Assembly: GCA_016200005.1 (NCBI GenBank)
Contig: JACQFP010000026.1
Location: 145,203 to 209,202 of the forward strand
Length of the DNA stretch: 64,000 bases
Reading direction: 5' to 3'
Source of the DNA: Verrucomicrobiota bacterium
GTDB lineage: Bacteria > Verrucomicrobiota > Verrucomicrobiia > Limisphaerales > PALSA-1396
In this document: one piece after another, positions 36,117-43,904 of the stretch
Position numbering within the stretch: position 1 is the stretch's first letter
How the letters are laid out: every line of letters begins with the position of its first letter
The notes under the pieces: generated by a model
Databases searched by the model: none
What the model saw: only the letters and a program-made list of their open reading frames with translations
Told to the model about the DNA's origin: nothing
Made by a program: the position numbers and the translations under genes

Positions 36117-36514
36117 TGGCCTGGCTGCTCGACACCAACGCGTGGATCGTTTACCTGAAAACACCGCAGTCTCCCATCCGCACTCGCCTTCAAACGCTGC
36201 GGCCGTCCGATCTGGTTCTTTGCTCCGTTGTCAAAGCTGAACTGCTTCACGGTGCTGAGAAATACGGCAACCGCGAGCGACGACTTGGCATTCTTCGCGA
36301 ATTGTTTGCTCCTTACGCCTCGCTTCCTTTCGATGACGCTGCGGCGGCTCAATACGGGCAGATGCGCCATGAGTTGGAAGTCGGCGGCAATGTCATCGGT
36401 CCGAATGATCTGATGATTGCAGCCATTGCACTCGCGAACAACCACACCTTGGTCACGCACAATACTGCGGAGTTTTCGCGTGTGCCTGGACTCGCGCTTG
36501 AAGATTGGCAATAA
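36116..36514 (+). CDS. VapC-like PIN-domain ribonuclease toxin
   Basis: A 132-residue PIN domain with the four acidic positions: Asp in WLLDTNAWI (near 6), Glu in VVKAELLHGAEK (near 42), Asp in GPNDLMIAAIA (near 98) and the later THNTAEFSRVPGL. VapC toxins cleave RNA, often initiator tRNA or 23S rRNA. The ATG overlaps the antitoxin stop by one base. The pair sits between mmsA and the dihydropyrimidinase gene, whose ATG comes 20 nt after the toxin stop, so the catabolic operon is interrupted but may still be transcribed through. Confidence 0.88.
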   Translation: MAWLLDTNAWIVYLKTPQSPIRTRLQTLRPSDLVLCSVVKAELLHGAEKYGNRERRLGILRELFAPYASLPFDDAAAAQYGQMRHELEVGGNVIGPNDLMIAAIALANNHTLVTHNTAEFSRVPGLALEDWQ

Positions 36515-36534
36515 CGGAGGCAACACCAAAGCCT

Positions 36535-37917
36535 ATGTCGCTCCTCATCAAGAACGGTGAAATCGTCACGGCCAGCGAACGATACGTCACCGATATCTTT
36601 TGCGACGGCGAAACCATCAGAGCTATGTGTCCAGACATTCAGCCGCCGCGCGGCGCGGAGGTGATTGATGCGAAAGGCAAGTTCGTTTTCCCCGGCTTCA
36701 TTGACCCGCACGTCCACATTTACCTGCCGTTCATGGGCACGTTCTCGAAGGACGATTACGTGACCGGCAGCCAGGCCGCGCTCGTCGGCGGAACGACGAC
36801 GCTCATCGAAATGTGCTGCCCGTCGCGCAAGGACGATGCGCTGGAGAGCTTTGAGTTGTGGATGAGCCAGGCCGTCGGCAAGTCCGCGTGCGATTTCTCG
36901 TTCCACATGGGCGTGACGAAGTTCGATGACAAGTCCGACAAGCAACTGCGCGAGATCGTGAAGCGCGGCATCAGCTCGTTCAAAATCTTCCTCGCCTACA
37001 AAGGGGCGTTCGGCGTGGACGATACGGAGCTTTACCGCACGCTCAAGCTGGCGAAGGAACTTGGCGTCATCGTTACCGCGCATTGCGAAAACGAAACGCT
37101 CGTGGCCGAGCGCTCGAAGGAATTGCTCGCCGCAGGCAAGACCGATCCCGGCCAGCATCACGAGAGCCGTCCGCCCGCCGTCGAGGCTGAGGGCGTGCAC
37201 CACTTGATGACCTTCGCCGAACTCACCGGCGCGGCGACTTACATCGTCCACCTGAGTTGCAAGGAAGCGCTCGACCAAGCCATCGCCGCGCGGCAACGTG
37301 GCGTGCGCGTCACGGTCGAGACGCTCATCCAGTATCTCACGCTCGACAAAACCTACGCGGAGTTGCCGAAGTTCGAGGGCGCGAAATTCGTCATGTCCCC
37401 GCCGCTGCGCGACAAGCGGAATCAGGAAATTCTCTGGAACGGTTTGCGCGACGGTCTCGTGCAAACCGTCGCCACCGACCACTGCCCGTTTGATTTCAAA
37501 ACGCAGAAGCCGATGGGCAAGGACGACTTCACGAAAATCCCCAACGGCATCCCGTCGCTCGAAGAACGCATCAACCTGCTTTACACCTACGGCGTGAAGG
37601 CGGGGAAGATTGACCTGCACACGTTCGTGAACGTCGCCAGCACGCAGGTCGCGAAGACGTTCGACCTGTTCCCGCGCAAAGGCACGATCCAACCCGGCGC
37701 GGACGCCGACCTCGTGGTGTTCGACCCGGACTATCGCGGCAAAATCTCCGCCAAGACGCAGCACATGAACGTGGACTACAGCGCGTTTGAAGGTTGGAAG
37801 ATAGAGGGCCGCCCCAGCGTCGTCACCGTGCGCGGGCAAGTCGCCGTGCGCGACGGCAAATTCGTCGGCAAGCTTGGCCACGGGAAATTCCTCCAGCGCA
37901 AGCCAAATCATTTTTGA
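36535..37917 (+). CDS. hydA: Dihydropyrimidinase (D-hydantoinase family)
   Basis: A 460-residue cyclic amidohydrolase: first His pair in DPHVHIYLPF, the Lys to be carboxylated in SFKIFLAYKGAF, His in VTAHCENETLVAE and IVHLSCKEAL, and the catalytic Asp in VATDHCPFDF. These bind two metal ions, normally zinc. It opens dihydrouracil or dihydrothymine to the N-carbamoyl amino acid. The neighbours supply the step before (preA) and after (M20 hydrolase). The ATG at 36535 gives the usual short N-terminus MSLLIKNGEIVTA; a TTG at 36505 overlaps vapC. Confidence 0.94.
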   Translation: MSLLIKNGEIVTASERYVTDIFCDGETIRAMCPDIQPPRGAEVIDAKGKFVFPGFIDPHVHIYLPFMGTFSKDDYVTGSQAALVGGTTTLIEMCCPSRKDDALESFELWMSQAVGKSACDFSFHMGVTKFDDKSDKQLREIVKRGISSFKIFLAYKGAFGVDDTELYRTLKLAKELGVIVTAHCENETLVAERSKELLAAGKTDPGQHHESRPPAVEAEGVHHLMTFAELTGAATYIVHLSCKEALDQAIAARQRGVRVTVETLIQYLTLDKTYAELPKFEGAKFVMSPPLRDKRNQEILWNGLRDGLVQTVATDHCPFDFKTQKPMGKDDFTKIPNGIPSLEERINLLYTYGVKAGKIDLHTFVNVASTQVAKTFDLFPRKGTIQPGADADLVVFDPDYRGKISAKTQHMNVDYSAFEGWKIEGRPSVVTVRGQVAVRDGKFVGKLGHGKFLQRKPNHF

Positions 37918-37997
37918 ATTCGTAGCAGCCGACGTGAGGAGGCTCTGATCTCTTTCGCTTTCAATTTGAGCCTCGTTACCTCGGCTGCTACGAATTC
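37916..37997. repeat. Long inverted repeat downstream of dihydropyrimidinase
   Basis: The arms GAATTCGTAGCAGCCGA (37916-37932) and TCGGCTGCTACGAATTC (37981-37997) are perfect reverse complements of 17 nt, and pairing continues imperfectly (GAGGCTC with GAGCCTC). The element overlaps the last bases of the gene. Without a T run it is more likely a dispersed palindrome than a classical terminator, though it can stop or pause transcription. Confidence 0.85.
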
Positions 37998-38059
37998 TTG
38001 ATGAACCGACTGGAATTTCAGGTGTTGGCCATCAACCCGTTTGTAGCTAATCTATTTCC

Positions 38060-38647
38060 ATGCAAACCGCCGTCGGCGAGGTTTCGTGGGAAAGAATGAT
38101 TCGAGCTGTGGAAAGAGTTCGCGAACGATTACGCCGGACCGTAGCTGCCCTTGAAGCGGCAGGCGTGCCTTACGCGCTGGCCGGCGGCAACGCCGTCGCC
38201 GCGTGGGTTTCTCGGGTGGACGAGGCGGCAGTGCGCAATACCCAGGATGTTGACATTCTTCTGCGTCGCTCCGATTTGCCGGCGGCAATCGCTGCGATGG
38301 CCAAGGCCGGTTTTTTCCATCGGCACGTCAAGGGCATCGATATGTTTTTGGACGGCCCGAACGCGAAGGCGCGCGACTCCGTTCACGTCGTTTTTGCCGC
38401 GGAAAAAGTCCGGCCCGAATCGCTCGCGCCGTCGCCGGATATTACCGAGTCCGAAGCCACGGAAACCTTTCGTCTGGTGACTCTTGACGCGCTGGTCCGA
38501 ATGAAGCTCACGGCATTTCGTGACAAAGACCGCACTCACTTGCGCGATCTCATCGAGGTTGGATTGGTTGATGCCAACTGGGTCAGCCGACTGCCTTCCG
38601 AATTGGCAGTTCGGCTGCAAAACCTGTTGGACACACCAGAGGGATGA
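38060..38647 (+). CDS. Nucleotidyltransferase-fold protein (AbiEii/MNT-like)
   Basis: A 195-residue protein with the polymerase-beta-type nucleotidyltransferase signature: GVPYALAGGNAVAAW near 36-50 and the metal-binding TQDVDILLRR near 63-72. Later ETFRLVTLDALVRMKLTAFRDKDRTHLRDLIE is the helical part common to AbiEii-like and related proteins. Such proteins are often toxins that modify tRNA, normally next to an AbiEi or HEPN antitoxin; none is obvious here. It lies between the inverted repeat and the YchF-like gene on the same strand. Confidence 0.78.
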   Translation: MQTAVGEVSWERMIRAVERVRERLRRTVAALEAAGVPYALAGGNAVAAWVSRVDEAAVRNTQDVDILLRRSDLPAAIAAMAKAGFFHRHVKGIDMFLDGPNAKARDSVHVVFAAEKVRPESLAPSPDITESEATETFRLVTLDALVRMKLTAFRDKDRTHLRDLIEVGLVDANWVSRLPSELAVRLQNLLDTPEG

Positions 38648-38697
38648 TGAGCCGTGGCGATTCGCTATCCTCACCGAATTCAAACTGCTGTTGATCT

Positions 38698-39405
38698 ATG
38701 CCAATCAAATTCTCCGTCGTCGGACTCCCGGAAATAAAACCCGGCAAGCACAACGTCAAAGACCCGCGGCTGGATCAGGCGGACAAGCTGGTCGAAGCCG
38801 ACAAGAAAACTTACGCGCAGGTGGACGTCGTTGGCGCGGAGGACGCCTTGACCGCCGACGCCGTGCTCGCGTCGCGCGAAGGACACGTGGACCTGATCCT
38901 TCAGGACTTGGAGTTTGTGGAGACGCGCTTGAGCCGCGACCCGGCGGAACCAGAAAAGTCGGTGCTAACCAAAGTCAAAAGCCTGCTGGAGAACGAGAAG
39001 TCTGTTTTTAGCAGCGGACTGAAACCGGAGGAGTTGCAGGCCATCGCCGCGCACAGTTTTTCGACCAACAAACCGATCATCGTGGCCGAACTCGATGAGT
39101 CGGCTGAACCGGACAAATTGATTTTGCGCGCGTTTCGCGAGAGCGGCTATATCAGCTTTCTGACCGTCGGCGGCAAAGAGAATCGCGCCTGGCCGATTCG
39201 TCAAGGCATGAGCGCGTGGGAAGCTGCCGGCTCGATCCACTCCGACCTGCAGAAAGGATTCATTCGCGCCGAGATCATCAGCTTCGACGATTTTGTTCAG
39301 GCTGGCGGTGAGACGCAGGCCAAACGCGCGAACAAGCTGCGACTCGAAACAAAGAACTACATCATGCAGGATTACGACGTGACAAATTTCAGGTTCAACA
39401 AGTAG
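38698..39405 (+). CDS. YchF-like protein without a GTPase P-loop (DUF933/TGS)
   Basis: A 235-residue protein whose C-terminal half is the DUF933/TGS end of the YchF/OLA1 ATPase: ESGYISFLTVGGKENRAWPI, MSAWEAAGSIHSDLQKGF, IRAEIISFDDFVQAGG and YIMQDYDVTNFRFNK. The N-terminus keeps MPIKFSVVGLP (YchF begins similarly) and DPRLDQADKL, but the P-loop GxxxxGKS/T and the following 120-odd residues of the G domain are missing; YchF is about 363 residues. The codon structure is intact, so this is probably a real, stable pseudo-GTPase paralogue rather than a fresh deletion. Confidence 0.82.
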   Translation: MPIKFSVVGLPEIKPGKHNVKDPRLDQADKLVEADKKTYAQVDVVGAEDALTADAVLASREGHVDLILQDLEFVETRLSRDPAEPEKSVLTKVKSLLENEKSVFSSGLKPEELQAIAAHSFSTNKPIIVAELDESAEPDKLILRAFRESGYISFLTVGGKENRAWPIRQGMSAWEAAGSIHSDLQKGFIRAEIISFDDFVQAGGETQAKRANKLRLETKNYIMQDYDVTNFRFNK

Positions 39406-39520
39406 CCGCCGTCACTTCCATCCAACTTGGAACAACTTCGAGGCAATTTTTGAAACTCGTCTCAGCCAGTGTTTTTTATCCGTGTCAACCCGTGTTCATT
39501 CGTGGCTTAATTCCGCCCGT

Positions 39521-41011
39521 ATGAACCCAATCGAAGCTGGCCTCACGGAAAGCCAGTTGGACGAACTCAAGCAAAGCACGCTCTTCAATGCCGACCTCGC
39601 GCCCGTGCCGCAATCGCGGCGAAAGTGGGGCATGTTAAGCTTCGCCGCGCTGTGGATTTCCATGTCGGCGTGCATCCCCACTTACATGCTCGCGTCGGGA
39701 CTTATCAGTGGCGGAATGAACTGGTCACAAGCCATCCTCACGATATTTCTTGGCAATGTCATCGTGCTCATCCCGATGGTGCTCAATGCGCACGCGGGAA
39801 CGCTTTACGGAATTCCGTTTCCGGTTTATTGCCGCGCGTCGTTCGGAACGCTGGGCGCGAACATCCCGGCGCTGTTGCGGGCGCTCGTGGCGTGCGGCTG
39901 GTTCGGCATTCAAACCTGGATTGGCGGCGAAGCGATTTACAAAATCTGCGTCACGATTTTCAAGCTGCATCCCGAACCGGCGTCGAACTGGCTTGGCATC
40001 ACCGGAGGACAATTCTTTTGCTTCCTGTTCTTTTGGGGCGTCAACATGTGGGTCATCTACCGCGGCATCGACACCATCCGCTGGTTGCTGAACATCAAGG
40101 CGCCGTTGCTCATCGCGCTCGGACTGCTGTTCCTGTTTTGGGCGTATCGCAAAGCCGGCGGATTCGGGCCGATTCTGTCGCAACCGTCGCAATTCGATCC
40201 CGGCCAGCCGAAGGCCGGGGAATTCTGGAAATATTTTTTCCCGGCGCTGACTGGCATGGTTGGGTTTTGGGCGACACTCTCGCTGAACATCCCCGATTTC
40301 TCGCGCTACGCGAAGACGCAGCGCGACCAGGTCATCGGCCAAGCGCTCGGTTTGCCGCTGACAATGGCATTGTATTCGTTCATCGGCGTCGCGGTTACAT
40401 CGGCGACCACGATCATCTTCGGCAAGACAATTTGGGATCCAGTGGACGTGCTGACGCATTTCGAGAACCGCACGTTGCTGGTGTTTGCGATGTTCGCGTT
40501 ATGCCTCGCCACGCTGGCGACGAACATCGCCGCCAATGTCGTCAGCCCGGCGAATGATTTCTCTCATCTCGCGCCGAGGAAAATCTCCTTCCGGACCGGC
40601 GGTTTCATCACCGGCGTGCTTGGCATCTTGATGATGCCTTGGAAACTGCTCGCGAACCCGGACAGCTACATCTTTCAATGGCTGGGTGGGTATGGCGCGC
40701 TGCTCGGCCCGGTCGGAGGAATTCTCATCGCCGACTATTTCGTTTACCGCCGCCGGAAACTGAATCTCGCCGCGCTTTACAAGTCTGATGGCGAGTACCG
40801 TTTCACGAATGGATTTAGCTACGTGGCGATTATCGCGTTTGTCGTCGCGGTGTTGCCCAGTCTGCCAGGTTTTCTGGTGAAAGTGCATCGGCTCGACCCG
40901 GCGCGCCTCTCCCCATTTCTCGTGAGCTTGTTCGACTACGCATGGTTCATCGGGTTCACGTTGGCATTTACACTTTACCTCGCGTTGCGCAAACTGGCGC
41001 CGAGAGCTTGA
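39521..41011 (+). CDS. NCS1-family nucleobase (uracil/cytosine/allantoin/hydantoin) permease
   Basis: A 496-residue transporter with about 12 membrane helices. NCS1 marks are the start NADLAPVPQSRRKW, MSACIPTYMLASGLI, LNAHAGTLYGIPFPVYCRASFG, WFGIQTWIGGEAIY and PDFSRYAKTQRDQVIGQALG. Substrates of the family are uracil, cytosine, thiamine, allantoin or hydantoins. The location in the pyrimidine-breakdown block makes uracil, thymine or a dihydropyrimidine likely. The ATG at 39521 is used, not a GTG at 39482 in repeat-like sequence. Confidence 0.92.
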   Translation: MNPIEAGLTESQLDELKQSTLFNADLAPVPQSRRKWGMLSFAALWISMSACIPTYMLASGLISGGMNWSQAILTIFLGNVIVLIPMVLNAHAGTLYGIPFPVYCRASFGTLGANIPALLRALVACGWFGIQTWIGGEAIYKICVTIFKLHPEPASNWLGITGGQFFCFLFFWGVNMWVIYRGIDTIRWLLNIKAPLLIALGLLFLFWAYRKAGGFGPILSQPSQFDPGQPKAGEFWKYFFPALTGMVGFWATLSLNIPDFSRYAKTQRDQVIGQALGLPLTMALYSFIGVAVTSATTIIFGKTIWDPVDVLTHFENRTLLVFAMFALCLATLATNIAANVVSPANDFSHLAPRKISFRTGGFITGVLGILMMPWKLLANPDSYIFQWLGGYGALLGPVGGILIADYFVYRRRKLNLAALYKSDGEYRFTNGFSYVAIIAFVVAVLPSLPGFLVKVHRLDPARLSPFLVSLFDYAWFIGFTLAFTLYLALRKLAPRA

Positions 41012-41025
41012 CCTGATTACACCAA

Positions 41026-42366
41026 ATGAAAACGCCAACCCTGCCTCCTACGAATCACAAGCCACAAAAATACACCGGCCCGTCCGCTGCCGAAGTTCTG
41101 GCACAACGGAAACAATTTCTGAACCCGGGCATCTTCCTCTACTACAAACAGCCGCTCATGCTCGTCGAGGGCAAGATGCAATACATCTGGGACGACCAGG
41201 GCAAGCGTTATCTCGACGGCCTCGGCGGCATCGTCACCATCAGTGTCGGGCATTGCCATCCGCACGTGGTGGCGGCGGCGACGAAGCAGAACGAAACGCT
41301 GCAACACTCAACGACAATTTATCTGCATCCAAACGTCGGCGCGTTTGCGGAAAAGCTCGCGTCAAAACTGCCCAGCGATCTCAAGCTGTGTTACTTCGTG
41401 AATTCCGGTTCAGAGGCGAACGATCTGGCGCTGCTCATGGCGCGCGCTTACACAGGCAACTACGACGTCATTGCGTTGCGCAATGCGTATCACGGCGGCA
41501 ATGCGTCGGGCATGGCCGTCACGGCACACAGCACGTGGAAATACAACGTGCCGCACAGCTTCGGCGTGCATCACGCCATCGCGCCGTATCCCTATCGCGG
41601 GCCGTACGGCTATGATGATGCGGACGCGGGCAGGAAATATGCGGACGACGTGAAGTCGTTGATTGATTACGCCACGCCGGGTAAGGTGGCGGCGTTCATC
41701 GCGGAATCCATCCAGGGCGTCGGTGGATTCGTCGAGTTTCCGCAAGGTTATCTCAAGCGCACGTATGAACACATCCGCGCGGCGGGCGGCGTTTGCATTG
41801 CAGACGAAGTGCAAACGGGCTTTGGCCGCACGGGCACGCATTTCTGGGGCTTCGAAACGCAGGGCGTGATACCCGACATCGTCACGATGGCGAAGGGCAT
41901 CGGCAATGGCTGTCCGCTCGCGGCCGTCGTCACCACGGCGAAGATTGCGCAGTCGCTCACGGGCAAAGTTCACTTCAACACGTTCGGAGGAAATCCGGTC
42001 GTCACCGCGATCGGCAAAGCCGTGCTCGAAGTTATCGAGAAGGAAAAGTTGCAGGAGAACTCCCTCAAGCAAGGCACGCGCATCAAGGATGGTTTGGAGA
42101 AATTGAAGGCGAAATATCAAATCATCGGCGACGTGCGTGGCAAGGGCTTGATGCTGGGCGTGGAGATGGTGAAAGACCGCACGACCAAAGAGCCGGCGAA
42201 GGCCGAGTGCTCCGCCGTGCTTGAACATGCGCGCGAAATGGGCTTCTTGCTCGGCAAAGGCGGTTTGTGGGGACAGACGATTCGCTTTGCGCCGCCGATG
42301 TGCATCACGCCGGCCGACGCGGATTTCATCGTCGAGGTATTCGACGCGGCGTTTGCAAAGCTCTGA
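41026..42366 (+). CDS. Class III PLP-dependent aminotransferase (AGXT2/beta-alanine transaminase-like)
   Basis: A 446-residue class III (omega) aminotransferase. Cofactor-binding parts are [21 protein letters not shown], Asp in [17 protein letters not shown] and the PLP Lys in [15 protein letters not shown], then [10 protein letters not shown]. The extra N-terminal [15 protein letters not shown] matches AGXT2 (alanine-glyoxylate 2, which also uses beta-alanine and 3-aminoisobutyrate). It starts 14 nt after the permease stop and should transaminate beta-alanine or 3-aminoisobutyrate to the semialdehyde used by mmsA. Confidence 0.9.
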   Translation: MKTPTLPPTNHKPQKYTGPSAAEVLAQRKQFLNPGIFLYYKQPLMLVEGKMQYIWDDQGKRYLDGLGGIVTISVGHCHPHVVAAATKQNETLQHSTTIYLHPNVGAFAEKLASKLPSDLKLCYFVNSGSEANDLALLMARAYTGNYDVIALRNAYHGGNASGMAVTAHSTWKYNVPHSFGVHHAIAPYPYRGPYGYDDADAGRKYADDVKSLIDYATPGKVAAFIAESIQGVGGFVEFPQGYLKRTYEHIRAAGGVCIADEVQTGFGRTGTHFWGFETQGVIPDIVTMAKGIGNGCPLAAVVTTAKIAQSLTGKVHFNTFGGNPVVTAIGKAVLEVIEKEKLQENSLKQGTRIKDGLEKLKAKYQIIGDVRGKGLMLGVEMVKDRTTKEPAKAECSAVLEHAREMGFLLGKGGLWGQTIRFAPPMCITPADADFIVEVFDAAFAKL

Positions 42367-42369
42367 ATT

Positions 42370-42509
42370 GAAGCTCCAAATTCCAAGCTCCAACAACCAG
42401 AGAAGCCCCAAGCCTCAGGCTCCAACTCAAGATGTCCGTTCGACGCCGCACTTTGTGGTGATTCGAATTTAAAGCTTCTTTGGAGCTTGGAGATTGGTGT
42501 TTGGAGCTT
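42370..42509. repeat. Inverted-repeat element between convergent genes
   Basis: AAGCTCCAAATTCCAAGCTCC at 42371 onward is mirrored by GGAGCTTGGAGATTGG and TTGGAGCTT up to 42509. The arms are repetitive within themselves (AAGCTCCAA occurs more than once) and can form a long imperfect hairpin. Elements with this wording are common between genes. Here it fills the whole gap between the aminotransferase and MFS genes and could end transcription from both sides. Confidence 0.75.
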
Positions 42510-43753
42510 TATTCGGACACTTCTTCCACGAGCGCCGCTGCCTGTCTCGCGCCTTTGCCGAACTTGATTTCGGGAATCAACATGGAAGTGCCAGCGACAA
42601 TTAATCCGGCGCTGATCCAACCCAGGACTTGCATCGAAACGCCGGACACCAGTTGAAACGCGACGAGGGGTGCCAGCACACCGCGCACACCGGTGAAGAA
42701 CGTATGCACGCTCATGTAATCCGCCACGCGCCTGGGCGGCGCGAATTTGGTGACCCAAAGGCTCCACGCCACGTCGCCGCCCGCGTTGGAAATCCCGTAG
42801 ATGATGGCCGCCACCACCAGCCCGGTCATGGTGCCGCTGGTGAAGAAGGATAAAATGCCAAGCGCGAATCCAATGTTCAACGTGATCCGCAACACGAAAA
42901 AATTCATGCGATCGAAAAGCCAGCCCCAAACCGGACTCAGGACCAGACGCGCGAGGTTGGGAATGACGCCCGTCAGCAGCGCAATCTTGCCGGCCGTGAG
43001 CGGCAATCCGTGCTGCGTCATTCCATATTTAGCATTGGCCAGATACTCCACACGCAACGGCGCCATCATCAACGTGGCAAACCCCAAAAACATCCAGGCA
43101 ATGAGCGTTTGCCGGAACAATCGGTCGTCCCGCACATGACGCAGCGCTCGGAACGGGTGCGTGCCGCCGGAAACGTGCAACGGCTGCGAAGGACAACGCG
43201 CCAGACAAATGCTGGCAAACGCAAACGCGCCGCTGAACACCACGAGGAGCCATTGGAAGTAATTGAGGTGTCCGGACAATGCGCGTCCCGCCAGTTCGCT
43301 GAAAGCGGCTGCGGTGGCAATGCGAATCATCACCGTGCGGGAGAACCGCCGGCCGCGTTCGTGCTCCGGATAGTTTTCCTGGTAAATCTGGGTCATCAAC
43401 GGAATGGCGGCGGAGGCAGTGGTCATGGCGAGAACCGAGCCGACCACGAAGACTGGCAGCAATGGCACCAGTGCCATCATAAAAAAACTGATGGCGCCCA
43501 GCGCGGCAAGACGGGAGGCCGCTTTGGCCACGGGCCAGCCGGCGGCCTCGACTCGCGACACGACCCACGGAGCCAGTATCAATCCCAGACTTCCACCCCC
43601 GGCCACGAAGGCCTTTGCCAGTGGTCCCGCTTCAAACCAACGCACCGCCAGCAGCAGCAGGAACGTCGTTCCTGCCGTTTCCAAAACACCGGACGAGATG
43701 GCGCGCCAACGCTCGTAACGATAAGTCAGTTCGGTCCGGGATTGCGCAACCAT
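42509..43753 (-). CDS. MFS-type transporter
   Basis: A 414-residue membrane protein with about 12 predicted helices in two halves. The loop after the third helix holds ENYPEHERGRRFSRTVMIR, a charged MFS-like loop, and later RLVLSPVWGWLFDRMNF resembles the second-half loop. The helices are rich in Ala, Leu, Phe and Gly. The substrate is unknown. The ATG at 43753 is preferred to a TTG five codons upstream. It is the next gene downstream (152 nt) of the signalling operon on the same strand and may export or import something related to it. Confidence 0.8.
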   Translation of the reverse strand: MVAQSRTELTYRYERWRAISSGVLETAGTTFLLLLAVRWFEAGPLAKAFVAGGGSLGLILAPWVVSRVEAAGWPVAKAASRLAALGAISFFMMALVPLLPVFVVGSVLAMTTASAAIPLMTQIYQENYPEHERGRRFSRTVMIRIATAAAFSELAGRALSGHLNYFQWLLVVFSGAFAFASICLARCPSQPLHVSGGTHPFRALRHVRDDRLFRQTLIAWMFLGFATLMMAPLRVEYLANAKYGMTQHGLPLTAGKIALLTGVIPNLARLVLSPVWGWLFDRMNFFVLRITLNIGFALGILSFFTSGTMTGLVVAAIIYGISNAGGDVAWSLWVTKFAPPRRVADYMSVHTFFTGVRGVLAPLVAFQLVSGVSMQVLGWISAGLIVAGTSMLIPEIKFGKGARQAAALVEEVSE

Positions 43754-43904
43754 ACGCGGACAATTCAATCACCATCCCCAACCCGGAGCAAAACCTATCG
43801 TTCGGGAGCAGGTCGTTGGATGCGGAGCTGTCCACGAAAACGAATTCTCCGCTTCGGGTTACGACAACTCCCGTTGTGCAAGAAACACCCTGTGGACTCG
43901 GCGG

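Noticed and set aside
36349..37911. 520-codon minus-strand open frame opposite the dihydropyrimidinase gene
   Set aside because: Long antisense frames are common in GC-rich genes; the plus strand has all metal ligands of the enzyme.
39469..39514. Repeat-like wording CCGTGTCAACCCGTGTTCATTCGTGG before the permease gene, given here only by its first and last parts CCGTGT and TTCGTGG
   Set aside because: It resembles a widespread dispersed sequence, but with one copy in the window and no internal symmetry I cannot support it as a feature.
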